64,000 bases of DNA from the NCBI GenBank assembly GCA_902576865.1, contig CACGWZ010000004.1, forward strand, positions 1 through 64,000. The letters are read 5' to 3'. The notes beneath the pieces were generated by a model. It did no database searches and had not been told where the DNA came from. It saw nothing but the letters and a program-made list of their open reading frames with translations. The translations under genes and the position numbers were made by a program. Positions 27,802 to 36,402 of the stretch are shown piece by piece. Positions within the stretch are counted from its first letter, which is position 1, and each line of letters starts with the position of its first letter. This DNA comes from an uncultured Fidelibacterota bacterium. GTDB taxonomy: Bacteria > Fidelibacterota > Marinisomatia > Marinisomatales > Marinisomataceae.

Positions 27802-28754
27802 ATAAGTTCATTTTCTTTCATCCAATCGTCTGAAAGAAACTTTCTCATATAATTTCTTATACTATCAGGTAGTATTACTAAGCAATTTTGCCCTTTTTTG
27901 AGCGATTTTGCTGCTTTTAAGGCTGCAAACATGGCTGATCCACATGAACCTCCAATTAATAGTCCTTCTTCGCGAATAAGAGCTCTTGCAGTATTAAATG
28001 CTTCTTTGTCATTGACTTTGACAAAATCATCCACATAATCTTTTACAAATGTTTTTGGAATAAAATCATATCCAATACCTTCAACTTTGTAAGATTGACC
28101 TTTATATTCATCTTCACCACCAAGAATGGAGCCATATGGGTCTGCACCAATAATTTTAATATTTGGAATTTCTTCTTTAAGTCTTTTGCCAATTCCTGTA
28201 GCAGTACCACCTGTACCAACACCCATAACCACCATGTCTAAATCTGTACCAAAATCATCAATAATCTCCTGAGCAGTTTCATGATAATGAGCATCTGGAT
28301 TACAATCATTATTCCATTGATCTAAGATGTGGCTGTTAGGAATTTCCTTATTTAAGCGTGCAGCAACTCCAAAATTACTTTTAGGGTCATCATGGGACGC
28401 TTCAGTTGGTGTGCGAACTATTTTTGCACCTAATCCATTAATCGTTAATTCTTTTTCCATACTCATTTTTTCTGGCATACAAATAATTAGTTTATATCCT
28501 CTTACAGCTGCAGCTAATGCTAGTCCAATTCCAGTATTGCCAGAAGTAGCTTCAATCAATGTATCTCCACGTTTAATACGACCTTCTTTTTCTGCTCGAT
28601 CAATCATTCGGAAAGCAGTCCTGTCTTTTACAGAACCTCCAGGATTAAACATTTCGATTTTAGCATAAAGATTGCATTCAAGATCTTTTCCAATAGAATT
28701 CAGTTTGATAATAGGAGTAGAACCTATTGTTTCGAGAATGTCATTATAAATCAT
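27798..28754 (-). CDS. Cystathionine beta-synthase-like PLP enzyme (no CBS domains)
   Basis: The 318-residue fold-type II PLP enzyme has Lys43 in [17 protein letters not shown] and GTGGTATG phosphate-binding loops. The C-terminal part, GIGYDFIP then [15 protein letters not shown] and [18 protein letters not shown], resembles the catalytic core of animal cystathionine beta-synthase more than O-acetylserine sulfhydrylase. It probably condenses serine with homocysteine, the first step of transsulfuration, though cysteine synthase activity is possible. The regulatory CBS-domain pair is absent. It overlaps the uvrC stop and lies 58 bases downstream of hsp20. Confidence 0.82.
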   Translation of the reverse strand: MIYNDILETIGSTPIIKLNSIGKDLECNLYAKIEMFNPGGSVKDRTAFRMIDRAEKEGRIKRGDTLIEATSGNTGIGLALAAAVRGYKLIICMPEKMSMEKELTINGLGAKIVRTPTEASHDDPKSNFGVAARLNKEIPNSHILDQWNNDCNPDAHYHETAQEIIDDFGTDLDMVVMGVGTGGTATGIGKRLKEEIPNIKIIGADPYGSILGGEDEYKGQSYKVEGIGYDFIPKTFVKDYVDDFVKVNDKEAFNTARALIREEGLLIGGSCGSAMFAALKAAKSLKKGQNCLVILPDSIRNYMRKFLSDDWMKENELI

Positions 28755-28765
28755 GCATAGATATT

Positions 28766-28799
28766 AAAAAAAAAGGGGCGAAAAGCCCCTCTTTTTTTT
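28766..28799 (-). terminator. Rho-independent terminator after hsp20
   Basis: The stem AGGGGC (28774-28779) pairs with GCCCCT (28785-28790) around a GAAAA loop. On the minus strand the hairpin is followed by nine T, so it ends hsp20 transcripts. The flanking A and T runs make it usable in both directions. It sits only 12 bases upstream of the next minus-strand start, so that gene either has a promoter overlapping the hairpin or depends on read-through. Confidence 0.85.
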
Positions 28800-28812
28800 C
28801 AAACGGTAAGAA

Positions 28813-29223
28813 TTATTTTATAGAAATTTTTCTACCGAGTGATGATTTTGCTTTTGGAAGCAGAACTTTTAATACTCCATTATCAATTTTTGCAGATATT
28901 TTATCTGTTTCAACATTGTTTGGAACACTAAAGGTTCTTTCCATTTTACCATATTCATATGAATCGTATTTACCAGACTTTCTTTGTCCTGAAATTTTTA
29001 AACGATTGCTATCGAATGTTACTTCAATATCGTCTTTGGACATTCCAGGAACATCCATAGTCAAATAATATTCTTTTTCATTTTCATTGTAATAGTTTGA
29101 AACATTATTCGTATTCATCAATGAAAATCTTGGATCAAATGATAAATCATTGAAAAATTGATCAATAATATTGTCAAAAGTATCTATTTCATTGTTTAAT
29201 GGTTTCCATTTTATTAAACTCAT
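28813..29223 (-). CDS. Small heat-shock protein, Hsp20 family
   Basis: A 136-residue alpha-crystallin-domain chaperone that holds unfolding proteins. The domain spans about residues 40-125 with DVPGMSKDDIEVTFDSNRLKISG and the end motif KIDNGVLKVLLPK; the C-terminal anchor I-S-I (RKISIK) is present. The start has GGAG 9 bases upstream. A sigma-54-type promoter lies about 40 bases ahead (29264-29281) and there is no CIRCE element. Confidence 0.95.
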   Translation of the reverse strand: MSLIKWKPLNNEIDTFDNIIDQFFNDLSFDPRFSLMNTNNVSNYYNENEKEYYLTMDVPGMSKDDIEVTFDSNRLKISGQRKSGKYDSYEYGKMERTFSVPNNVETDKISAKIDNGVLKVLLPKAKSSLGRKISIK

Positions 29224-29263
29224 TTTATTCTCCGTTCAATAGTTAATATTTACAGTATTATAC

Positions 29264-29281
29264 TTGCAAACGGAGTGCCAA
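29264..29281 (-). promoter_or_regulatory. Sigma-54 (RpoN) type -24/-12 promoter of hsp20
   Basis: On the minus strand the sequence is TTGGCACTCCGTTTGCAA. This matches the sigma-54 consensus TGGCAC-N5-TTGCA/T at every fixed position, with the GG and GC exactly spaced. It would start transcription about 30 bases before the hsp20 ATG. Immediately downstream there is also a TATAAT, but no TTGACA at the right distance. RpoN itself is not encoded in the window, and no activator binding site was identified. Confidence 0.65.
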
Positions 29282-29373
29282 TTTGAAAGGATATGCAACT
29301 TTGGCATAAATTAATTTTAAGCATTGCCATTTTTTCAAATTGTAGTAAAATTGTATGAATTTTTGACATAAAA

Positions 29374-30810
29374 ATGAATTTTAAGAAAATATTATCTCAA
29401 GCAAATAGTAAAGCTGAATGGGTAGGACTTCGATATGTAGAAGAAAAACAAAACATTCTTTCTACTAAAAAGTTTTCTTTAGATAATGTGCAGCGTAATG
29501 CAACAAAGGGAGTGATGATTGATGTGATGGTCAATGGACAATTTTCTTATTATGCCACACCATTCCTGGATGAAAAACATATTCTTGAATGTATTAATAT
29601 TGCTGTCAAAAATGCTCAGTTAGCATCTAAATTTTCCGTTTTTAAGTTTGATCATGACGAAGTTAGAAAAGGTTATGAAGGTACATACAAAACTAATTTG
29701 AAGTCCCCTCTAAGTAATTTGTCAGTTAATGACATTAAAGATTTAGCATTTTTAGGCTCAAAAAACATGATGAATTTTGATAAAAGAATTGTTCATGCAG
29801 CTACCACTGTGGAGCTAATAGAGCGAAATACTAGAATTGTAAGCACAAATGGTGCCGATATTGACCAGAAGATGGATATTGTTTTGGTGGAATTATCCTC
29901 AACAGCTCAAGACAAAAATGATTCACAAACTCGTAGTAATCATGGGATGAGAGGACATTGTTTTCAAGGAGGTGCTGAATTTGTTGAAGATTATGATATT
30001 GAAACAGAAGCAAAGCAAATTTCTCATCAAGCTATTGAGTTATTAGAGGCAGATCAGTGTCCAACAGAAGTATGTGATTTGGTATTAGCTCCAGATCAAA
30101 TGATGTTGCAAATTCACGAGAGCGTAGGGCACCCACTAGAGCTTGATAGAATTTTAGGAGATGAAAGAAATTTTGCTGGATCAAGTTTTGTAAATCTTGA
30201 AGATTTCGGAACATTGCAATATGGTTCTGAATTAATGAATATTGTTTTTGATCCTACAGTTGATAATCAGTTGGCATCATATAATTATGATGACGGAGGA
30301 ATGCCTGCCACAAAAGAACATTTAATTAAAGATGGTATTCTTTTAAGAGGGTTAGGCGGTATTGAGAGTCAAATACGTTCTGGAATTGATGGTGTATCAA
30401 ATCTAAGAGCATCATCCTGGAATAGAATTCCAATTGATCGAATGGCAAATATTAACTTAGAGCATGGAGTTTCTACTAAAGAAGAAATTATTGGAAGTAT
30501 TGAGCGAGGAGTTTATATGGAAAGTAATCGTTCATGGTCAATTGATGACTACAGAAATAAATTCCAATTTGGGTGTGAATATGCAAAATTGATTGAAAAT
30601 GGGGAATTAACCAAGGTTGTAAAAAATCCAAATTATAGAGGAATCACTAATCAATTTTGGAGAAGTCTTTCTATGACAGGCAACAAGGATACCTACGAAG
30701 TATTTGGCACTCCAAATTGTGGTAAAGGTGAGCCTAATCAGGTAGAGAGAGTTGGACATGCTTCTCCGTTGTGTAAATTTGATAAAGTTCAAGTTTTTGG
30801 AGGGGCATAA
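29374..30810 (+). CDS. tldD: Metalloprotease TldD
   Basis: The 478-residue TldD forms a heterodimeric zinc protease with TldE; in E. coli it matures microcin B17 and degrades CcdA. The metal motif HESVGHPLE (HExxxH, near residue 248) is present. The protein lies directly before its partner, overlapping by one base (TAATG). No precursor peptide for a modified peptide is evident in the neighbourhood. No Shine-Dalgarno sequence is seen before the ATG. Confidence 0.92.
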   Translation: MNFKKILSQANSKAEWVGLRYVEEKQNILSTKKFSLDNVQRNATKGVMIDVMVNGQFSYYATPFLDEKHILECINIAVKNAQLASKFSVFKFDHDEVRKGYEGTYKTNLKSPLSNLSVNDIKDLAFLGSKNMMNFDKRIVHAATTVELIERNTRIVSTNGADIDQKMDIVLVELSSTAQDKNDSQTRSNHGMRGHCFQGGAEFVEDYDIETEAKQISHQAIELLEADQCPTEVCDLVLAPDQMMLQIHESVGHPLELDRILGDERNFAGSSFVNLEDFGTLQYGSELMNIVFDPTVDNQLASYNYDDGGMPATKEHLIKDGILLRGLGGIESQIRSGIDGVSNLRASSWNRIPIDRMANINLEHGVSTKEEIIGSIERGVYMESNRSWSIDDYRNKFQFGCEYAKLIENGELTKVVKNPNYRGITNQFWRSLSMTGNKDTYEVFGTPNCGKGEPNQVERVGHASPLCKFDKVQVFGGA

Positions 30811-32150
30811 TGAAAAAAGAAATTTTTCAAGAAATTTGCTCTAAAGTATTTAGTATTTTAGAAAATAACGAACAATTAACTATTTATTTAGAGGGGGAAA
30901 ATTCACAATATTTTCGTTTCAATGATTCAAAGTTACGTCAAAGTGGAATTATTGAAGATTATGCAGTGACTATTTCACTTTTTTCAGGAAAAAAATCACT
31001 TCAAGCTGCTACAACAGTATCCTCCGATATTGAAAGTTCTGTAACTAATTTAAAAAATGAAATTCACGCCTTAAGAAACCCTTTATCTCTTATCCCAGAA
31101 AATGAGCTTACAATCTTTCCTGATAGATTCGAATCCGTAGAAATGATTAAGTCTGGACAATTACCTGACAGAAATGAAATATTGGAAGCTTTAATGGATG
31201 TTATAACTAAAGATTACTTGACTGGAGTTTGGACTTCTGGTAAGATTTTTAGAGCGTGTTCTACTTCAAAGGGTACAAATCATTGGTTTGAAAAAGATTC
31301 ATTTATCTTTGACTTTTCTTTAATAGATGAAAAAGAAAATATGGTCAAAGTTCTATTTCCTGGAAGTTCTTGGGATAAAGATAATTTCGATACAGCATTT
31401 GAGGAAGCATCTAATAAGTTGAGACTCATGAATAAGCCAAAAATGGAGCTTAAACCAGGAAAATACAGAGTATGGTTTGAACCAAATGCTGTAGCAGATT
31501 TTGTTGATATGTTTAGCTGGAACGGAGTAAGTGAATCTTCATTTAGAAATGGATCAAGCTGTCTATTAAAAATGAGAAAATCAGATCAAAAATTATCACC
31601 TTTATTTTCATTGAATGAATCTTTTTCATCTAAAGCTACGGCCCCTTTCAATTCCAGAGGAGAGGTTTCAAAGGATGTAAATATTATCAATAAAGGTGAG
31701 CTTAATAATACCTTAGTTAACTCTAAAACGGCTTTAGAGTATGGAATATCATCGAACTTTGCTGAAGAAGCAAATTCATGGGGAATGGGTGAATACATGA
31801 GATCACCTCATATGGAGGCAGGAAATCTTGATAAAAATGATTGCTTAGAAAAATTAGGAACAGGTATTTTTATATCGAACATTCATTATCTTAATTGGAG
31901 TGATTCCCTCGGAGGAAGAATTACTGGTTTGACGAGATATGCCTGTTATTGGGTTGAGAATGGAAAAATGATTGCCCCAATTAAAACAATGAGATTTGAT
32001 GATTCGTTTTATAATTTTTTTGGAAGTAATTTAGAAGGCGTTGGAAAAGAGATTGTAGCACGACCAGTTACAGCAACCTATGACGGTAGAAATCCTGGAG
32101 AAACCACTTGTCCTGGTATACTGGTTAATGATTTTGAATTAACTCTCTAA
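30810..32150 (+). CDS. pmbA: TldE/PmbA-family protease partner
   Basis: This 446-residue TldD/PmbA-family member lacks the HExxxH metal motif, as expected for the non-catalytic partner TldE. The family C-terminal region GTGIFISNIHYLNWSD, ITGLTRYACYWVENGK and the ending CPGILVNDFEL are visible. It pairs with TldD just upstream. A tRNA-Cys gene begins 30 bases later and may be cotranscribed. The N-terminal half is quite diverged. Confidence 0.85.
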   Translation: MKKEIFQEICSKVFSILENNEQLTIYLEGENSQYFRFNDSKLRQSGIIEDYAVTISLFSGKKSLQAATTVSSDIESSVTNLKNEIHALRNPLSLIPENELTIFPDRFESVEMIKSGQLPDRNEILEALMDVITKDYLTGVWTSGKIFRACSTSKGTNHWFEKDSFIFDFSLIDEKENMVKVLFPGSSWDKDNFDTAFEEASNKLRLMNKPKMELKPGKYRVWFEPNAVADFVDMFSWNGVSESSFRNGSSCLLKMRKSDQKLSPLFSLNESFSSKATAPFNSRGEVSKDVNIINKGELNNTLVNSKTALEYGISSNFAEEANSWGMGEYMRSPHMEAGNLDKNDCLEKLGTGIFISNIHYLNWSDSLGGRITGLTRYACYWVENGKMIAPIKTMRFDDSFYNFFGSNLEGVGKEIVARPVTATYDGRNPGETTCPGILVNDFELTL

Positions 32151-32180
32151 ATCTCTATATTTCGACGCTATTTTAAAATT

Positions 32181-32254
32181 GGCGTCGTACCCAAGTGGTT
32201 TAAGGGACCGGTTTGCAAAACCGTTATTCGTCGGTTCGAATCCGACCGACGCCT
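32181..32254 (+). tRNA. tRNA-Cys (GCA anticodon)
   Basis: Seventy-four bases fold into a cloverleaf with acceptor GGCGTCG/CGACGCC, anticodon loop TTTGCAAAA region giving GCA, and T-arm GTCGGTTCGAATCCGAC. The discriminator is U73, a known identity element of tRNA-Cys. CCA is not encoded. It is nine bases upstream of the next tRNA. Confidence 0.95.
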
Positions 32255-32263
32255 CAATGTGTC

Positions 32264-32349
32264 GCCCGGGTGGTGAAATTGGTAGACACAAGGGACTTAA
32301 AATCCCTCGGAGATAATACTCCGTGCCGGTTCGAGTCCGGCCCCGGGCA
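32264..32349 (+). tRNA. tRNA-Leu (UAA anticodon)
   Basis: The 86-base class II tRNA has acceptor GCCCGGG/CCCGGGC, anticodon arm AGGGACTTAAAATCCCT (anticodon TAA), a long variable arm and T-arm CCGGTTCGAGTCCGG. The discriminator is A. It reads the UUA codon, the dominant Leu codon in this AT-rich genome. The next CDS starts only eight bases after it. Confidence 0.95.
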
Positions 32350-32357
32350 CAAATCTT

Positions 32358-33110
32358 ATGAATCACTTTATTTTCTTTCACGGAGTAGGCATTCGCTCTC
32401 ATTTCTGGGATATAATAGTACCAAAGCTTAAAGAAAGATCTATTGAGTATTCTCTCGTAGATTTAGATTTTTCTTCATTGAATAATGCATTTGAATCTTC
32501 CATACAGTCTGTCAAAGAAATTATGAAAAAGCATCCTGAAAGAAACTTTGTACTTGTCGGACATAGTTTAGGAGGATTATTTGCAATTTATGTTGCTCAA
32601 CATCTTGGAGATGTTATACACAAGTTAATTTTTGTTAACACAGGTCTTGCGCCAAAAAGGGTGGCTTTGAAAGCTATGCAGCAGATGCAAATCAATCGTT
32701 TATCAAAATTTATCAAGAAAATAGGTATGAGATTGCTTTTTAGTGGGAAATTACCTAAATGGTTGTCAAGTTCGCTTTATTTTACTGATGATACGCCTTT
32801 AGATGTAAAAATAGAATTATCAAAACATAATGTGCGCGAAAATCGAGAATTTTTAATGGAGCAATTTAATTCAAAAAGCATATGGAATTCACATTTAGAA
32901 CGTGTTCATTTTAGTGGTCCTGATAATGTACTTTCGGTGTTTGGAAGCAAGGATAAAACCACCCCAAAAAGGGCATTTATGTATCTAGTTGAAAAACTGA
33001 ATGCATCGTACACTATTTATCAAGGAAGTGGACACAATGATATTATTACAGCTCCTAAATACAATGAGAAATTTGTTGAAGAGATAATTTTATTTGCTGA
33101 TAATGTTTAG
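32358..33110 (+). CDS. Alpha/beta-hydrolase fold protein
   Basis: The 250-residue protein has the nucleophile elbow VGHSLGGL (Ser70), a likely oxyanion HGVG at residues 8-11, a candidate acid in FGSKDKTTP and the catalytic His in QGSGHNDI near the end. This is a serine hydrolase, probably an esterase or lipase; the substrate is unknown. The start lies eight bases behind tRNA-Leu, so its transcript probably begins upstream of the tRNA. Confidence 0.87.
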   Translation: MNHFIFFHGVGIRSHFWDIIVPKLKERSIEYSLVDLDFSSLNNAFESSIQSVKEIMKKHPERNFVLVGHSLGGLFAIYVAQHLGDVIHKLIFVNTGLAPKRVALKAMQQMQINRLSKFIKKIGMRLLFSGKLPKWLSSSLYFTDDTPLDVKIELSKHNVRENREFLMEQFNSKSIWNSHLERVHFSGPDNVLSVFGSKDKTTPKRAFMYLVEKLNASYTIYQGSGHNDIITAPKYNEKFVEEIILFADNV

Positions 33111-33212
33111 TTTAAGAAAAAACATTAAAGTGTTACTTTATATAAAAATTTAAACAATGTTTTAATGATATAATGCTTGGATTGATATGACCAATTTACT
33201 AATATTATTGTA

Positions 33213-33623
33213 ATGAGACCTTTCCATTTAGCCTTTCCGGTAACAGATTTAAAATCGACAAAATCCTTTTATATAGATATATTAAAATGCGAAATTGGAA
33301 GATCTTCTGATGCATGGATTGACTTTAATATGTTTGGTCATCAAGTAGTAGCTCATTTGGTGGATGAAAACGATCATCCCGCTTCAAATAGCGTTGATGG
33401 AGATGACGTACCTGCCTCTCATTTTGGGGTAGTATTGACGATGCCTCAATGGGAAGAATTAAAAAATCATTTATTAGAACAAAAAATTAAGTTTATTATT
33501 GAGCCTAAAATTCGTTTTAAAGGCGAAGCAGGTGAACAGGCTACAATGTTTTTCCTAGATCCATCTGGAAATGCACTTGAATTTAAAGCTTTTAATGACG
33601 ACAATCAGATTTTTGCAAAGTAA
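33213..33623 (+). CDS. VOC-family (glyoxalase-fold) protein
   Basis: The 136-residue protein contains one VOC fold: FHLAFPVTDLKSTKSFY with a metal-type His, and FFLDPSGNALEFKAF with the conserved Glu at the end. This family includes glyoxalases, dioxygenases and drug-binding proteins. The His/Glu pattern suggests metal-dependent catalysis, but no specific function can be given. A perfect TATAAT lies 39 bases upstream (33169-33174). Confidence 0.85.
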   Translation: MRPFHLAFPVTDLKSTKSFYIDILKCEIGRSSDAWIDFNMFGHQVVAHLVDENDHPASNSVDGDDVPASHFGVVLTMPQWEELKNHLLEQKIKFIIEPKIRFKGEAGEQATMFFLDPSGNALEFKAFNDDNQIFAK

Positions 33624-33637
33624 GGAAAATATTTTTA

Positions 33638-34339
33638 ATGGATAAAACTGCAATCGAGCATTGGTCTCCTGTCATTGGAGGACAGTTTTGGTGGACAGGT
33701 CTGATATTTGTTCTGATTTTTGTACCCTTAATGATTCTCTTAGGTAGTAAAATATCTTCAAAACAAAGAGATATGGTTTTTTATGGAATGGGTATTTATC
33801 AACTTGGTAACAAAATATTTACTCAGATTGGCTACATTTTTTCAGATAACTACATTTTGGCATCAAATTTACCGCTTCATTTATGTGGTTTATCTGGTAT
33901 TTTAGCAGGTATAGTTGTCTTTTATCGCAAGCAAATGCTTTTTGAGTTTTTATATTTTTTTGGATTAGTGGGTTTTATTCATTCAGTTTTAACCCCAGAA
34001 TTTACTGGAGGTGTTTCCAGTTGGAAAATTTTTGATTATTACGTTGGCCACTCTATGTTAATTATAATTCCAGTATGGTTAATGAAATATTACGAATTTA
34101 GGTTAAGACCTAATTCTTGGTGGATAAGCTTTTTGTACCTACAATTAGTTGTTGTGATAGTAATGCAAATAAATACCATTATTGGAAATGGAGCCAATTA
34201 TATGTATTTGGCAAAAGCTCCTATAGCAAATAATCCCCTTGTTTTGCAAGATCCTTATCACATAATTGGTTTTGAAATTTTTGCAATTATTCATTTTTAT
34301 TTGCTTGATGTAATAGCAAGGCGTATTTTCGATAAATGA
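33638..34339 (+). CDS. YwaF/TMEM164-family membrane protein
   Basis: The 233-residue protein has about seven hydrophobic segments and the family signature LPLHLCGLSGILAG (residues 78-91) followed by FGLVGFIHSVLTPEF and YYVGHSMLIIIPVW. This is the TIGR02206/YwaF family, related to eukaryotic TMEM164, which has been linked to acyl transfer on lipids; the Cys in HLC and the His residues are kept. Function here is unknown. It overlaps the next gene by four bases. Confidence 0.82.
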   Translation: MDKTAIEHWSPVIGGQFWWTGLIFVLIFVPLMILLGSKISSKQRDMVFYGMGIYQLGNKIFTQIGYIFSDNYILASNLPLHLCGLSGILAGIVVFYRKQMLFEFLYFFGLVGFIHSVLTPEFTGGVSSWKIFDYYVGHSMLIIIPVWLMKYYEFRLRPNSWWISFLYLQLVVVIVMQINTIIGNGANYMYLAKAPIANNPLVLQDPYHIIGFEIFAIIHFYLLDVIARRIFDK

Positions 34340-35343
34340 CTCTTTTATTAGCATACTTCTTTCTAGCATTATTTTTATCTTTTTTATGCTCTTTACTTGA
34401 GGCAGTATTATTATCAACACCTGCCTCATATTCATCAATTTTATCTAAGAAAAATCCCTCAGAAGGAGAACGATTAGAACGTTTTAAGGAAAATATTAAT
34501 CGTCCTCTTGCTGCTATTTTAACGGTAAATACTTTTGCTCATACTTTAGGAGCTGCAGGTGTAGGAGCACAAACCTTGTATCTTTATGGTGAAAATTCAG
34601 TCGCCATTGCATCAGGTATTTTAACGTTGTTGATACTAATTTTTTCAGAAATTATTCCTAAAACAATAGGAAGCGTTTATTGGAGAGGGTTAATTGGAAA
34701 AACTACCATCATTGTTGAAATATTAATCTTTTTTACTTACCCATTAGTTTTATTAGCAGAATATATTTCCAATTTTGGAGAAGATGAAGCAACTGTAACA
34801 CGAGAAGAAGTGATAGCTATGGCAGAAATGGGTGAAGACGAAGGTGTTCTGGAGGAGCAAGAAACAGATATTATAGAAAATACTTTAAAGCTCAAAGATG
34901 TAAAGGTTAAAGAAATTATGACACCTAGATCAGTTATATTTGCGTTAAAAAGCGATTTTACGGTAGGACAAGTGCTTGAAGAGCATGAGACATTAGATTT
35001 TACAAGAATTCCTATTTATGATGGTAATTTGGATCATATTAAGGGTATGGTAAATAGATATGAAATCATAAATCGTAAAGCCGAAGACCAATTTAGCACT
35101 AGAATGCATGAAATTAGTCAGGAAGTTCCATTTGTTAATGAAAATGATCCAATTGATAAAGTCTTGGAATTATTTATAAAAAATCGTGATCATATGGCTT
35201 TAGTGAGTGATAATAATCAAGCTTTAACGGGTTTAATTACTTTGGAGGATGCAATTGAAACTATTCTTGGCCAAGAAATTGTTGATGAGCATGACTCGGT
35301 GGTCGATATGAGAGATTTAGCTGAATCCAAAGAGCAAGAATAA
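34336..35343 (+). CDS. CNNM/CorB-type membrane protein with CBS pair
   Basis: A 335-residue protein with an N-terminal DUF21 membrane domain (about residues 1-150, three to four helices) and two CBS domains (from VKEIMTPRSVIFAL near 190 to LITLEDAIETILGQE near 315). It stops shortly after, so the C-terminal CorC_HlyC domain is missing. Related CNNM/CorB proteins transport magnesium. The overlap with the preceding gene suggests one operon. Confidence 0.86.
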   Translation: MTLLLAYFFLALFLSFLCSLLEAVLLSTPASYSSILSKKNPSEGERLERFKENINRPLAAILTVNTFAHTLGAAGVGAQTLYLYGENSVAIASGILTLLILIFSEIIPKTIGSVYWRGLIGKTTIIVEILIFFTYPLVLLAEYISNFGEDEATVTREEVIAMAEMGEDEGVLEEQETDIIENTLKLKDVKVKEIMTPRSVIFALKSDFTVGQVLEEHETLDFTRIPIYDGNLDHIKGMVNRYEIINRKAEDQFSTRMHEISQEVPFVNENDPIDKVLELFIKNRDHMALVSDNNQALTGLITLEDAIETILGQEIVDEHDSVVDMRDLAESKEQE

Positions 35344-35398
35344 ATTATTAATAAAATATTTGAGTTTTTAAAATCCTACATTAACTTCACCATCAGTT

Positions 35399-35764
35399 AT
35401 GGCAAAAAAACAAACATTTACATCAAAGCTTAGTAAGCAAGAAAGTAATTTTAAACATATTAAGCATATTAAGTCTACTGTTTCTGAAGACTCTGGGCAC
35501 ATTAAATTTTTAGAAAATATGGTCAGGTTAGAAGAAAATGAAAATCTTGATCAAGCTTTAAAACGAATGGAAGAAGAGTCAAAACAAGTTTTATCTTTTG
35601 GTGAATCGTCAGCTGAAGAGCCTAAACAAGAAGCTCCTGCTGAAGAAGTAAAAGCGGAAGAAGCACCAGCTGAAGAGCCTAAACAAGAAGCTTCTGCTGA
35701 AGAAGCTGAAACGGCAACTGAAGAAGAATCAGCTGAAGAAGCTGAAGAGTCCTCCGATAAATAA
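35399..35764 (+). CDS. Acidic low-complexity protein of unknown function
   Basis: The 121-residue protein has a basic N-terminal third (MAKKQTFTSKLSKQESN with KHIKHIKS) and an extremely acidic C-terminal half of Ala-Glu-Glu-Pro-Lys-Gln units. An internal near-perfect DNA repeat of 30 bases occurs twice with a 57-base period. There are no signal peptide, membrane segment or cysteines. I do not recognise the family. It could be a nucleic-acid- or ribosome-associated protein, but this is only a guess from charge. Confidence 0.7.
   Translation: MAKKQTFTSKLSKQESNFKHIKHIKSTVSEDSGHIKFLENMVRLEENENLDQALKRMEEESKQVLSFGESSAEEPKQEAPAEEVKAEEAPAEEPKQEASAEEAETATEEESAEEAEESSDK
35611..35697 (+). repeat. Two copies of a 30-base coding repeat (57-base period)
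   Basis: Bases 35611-35640 and 35668-35697 are identical except for one base (C to T). They code the unit AEEPKQEAPAEE or ASAEE in the acidic protein. The period of 57 bases keeps the reading frame at 19 residues, so copy number can change without frameshift. Confidence 0.85.
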
Positions 35765-35769
35765 CTTTT

Positions 35770-35854
35770 GGAGAGGTGGCCGAGTGGCTTAAGGCGCACG
35801 CTTGGAAAGCGTGTAGAACGCAAGTTCACGCAGGTTCGAATCCTGTCCTCTCCG
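35770..35854 (+). tRNA. tRNA-Ser (GGA anticodon)
   Basis: The 85-base class II tRNA has acceptor GGAGAGG/CCTCTCC, anticodon arm CACGCTTGGAAAGCGTG (anticodon GGA), a long variable arm and T-arm CAGGTTCGAATCCTG. The discriminator G73 is the serine identity base. It lies 5 bases after the acidic-protein gene and 15 before the next CDS. Confidence 0.95.
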
Positions 35855-35869
35855 CAAAAAATAATAAAA

Positions 35870-36370
35870 ATGAATAATTATAACTTTTCAATAAAACACA
35901 GAGAAGAATTTGATATATCTTCGAAAAGAATATGGGATATTATATCTGAACCATCTAACCTTAATCACTACCATCCGTTTTGCAAAAATAATGATATTAT
36001 TTCATGGGATAGCAAAAATCATCATGATAGACTTGAGTATTTAAATGGAGTTGTTATTGAAAGGAAATTTATTTACTGGGATAAAAAAAATGGATATGAT
36101 CTTTTTATCGGAAGAAAAAATGGAAGACAGTCCCATGTTTCTTGGAGAATAGAAGATATATCTGAAAATAAATCAGCTTTAACAATAAAAGTTCATCCTT
36201 GGATGATAAATCAAGGTAGTAAAGTATTACAGTTTATACCTTTTCAGCTATTTGTTAAGCCTCAACTGAAATTATATCTTAAATCTGTTTTACGAGGTTT
36301 AAAATGGTATACTGAGCATAATAAACCAACACCTAGAAATCATTTTGGAAAACTAGCTTGGTTTTCTTGA
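35870..36370 (+). CDS. SRPBCC-fold (START-like) hypothetical protein
   Basis: I start at the ATG at 35870 (166 residues), because the frame upstream runs through the tRNA-Ser gene. The layout resembles the SRPBCC ligand-binding fold: SSKRIWDIISEPSNLNHYHP at the start (the usual helix-turn after strand 1), a series of beta strands and a long C-terminal helix near KPQLKLYLKSVLRGLKWYTE. This fold carries hydrophobic ligands. No signal peptide is seen. The function is unknown. Confidence 0.65.
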   Translation: MNNYNFSIKHREEFDISSKRIWDIISEPSNLNHYHPFCKNNDIISWDSKNHHDRLEYLNGVVIERKFIYWDKKNGYDLFIGRKNGRQSHVSWRIEDISENKSALTIKVHPWMINQGSKVLQFIPFQLFVKPQLKLYLKSVLRGLKWYTEHNKPTPRNHFGKLAWFS

Positions 36371-36402
36371 TATTAATTGATTGTTTGTTGTAATATTTTA
36401 TA

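Noticed and set aside
29224-29373. CIRCE or HspR operator upstream of hsp20
   Set aside because: I looked for TTAGCACTC-N9-GAGTGCTAA and similar inverted repeats and saw none; the GAGTGCC on the plus strand belongs to the sigma-54-like site.
32139-32431. Open frames on both strands across the tRNA-Cys/tRNA-Leu pair
   Set aside because: They consist mostly of tRNA sequence read as codons and overlap the hydrolase gene; they have the typical look of spurious tRNA-derived frames.
35611-35697. CRISPR-like repeat
   Set aside because: There are only two copies, they are in frame within a coding sequence, and the spacer between them continues the same protein repeat.
35768-35869. N-terminal extension of the SRPBCC-fold protein by 34 residues
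   Set aside because: These codons are the tRNA-Ser(GGA) gene read as protein; the ATG at 35870 follows it.
36371-36402. LexA (SOS) box before umuDC
   Set aside because: No CTGT-N8-ACAG or Gram-positive-type GAAC-N4-GTTC palindrome is present in the short gap or the end of the preceding gene. LexA sites vary by phylum, so this is not proof of absence.
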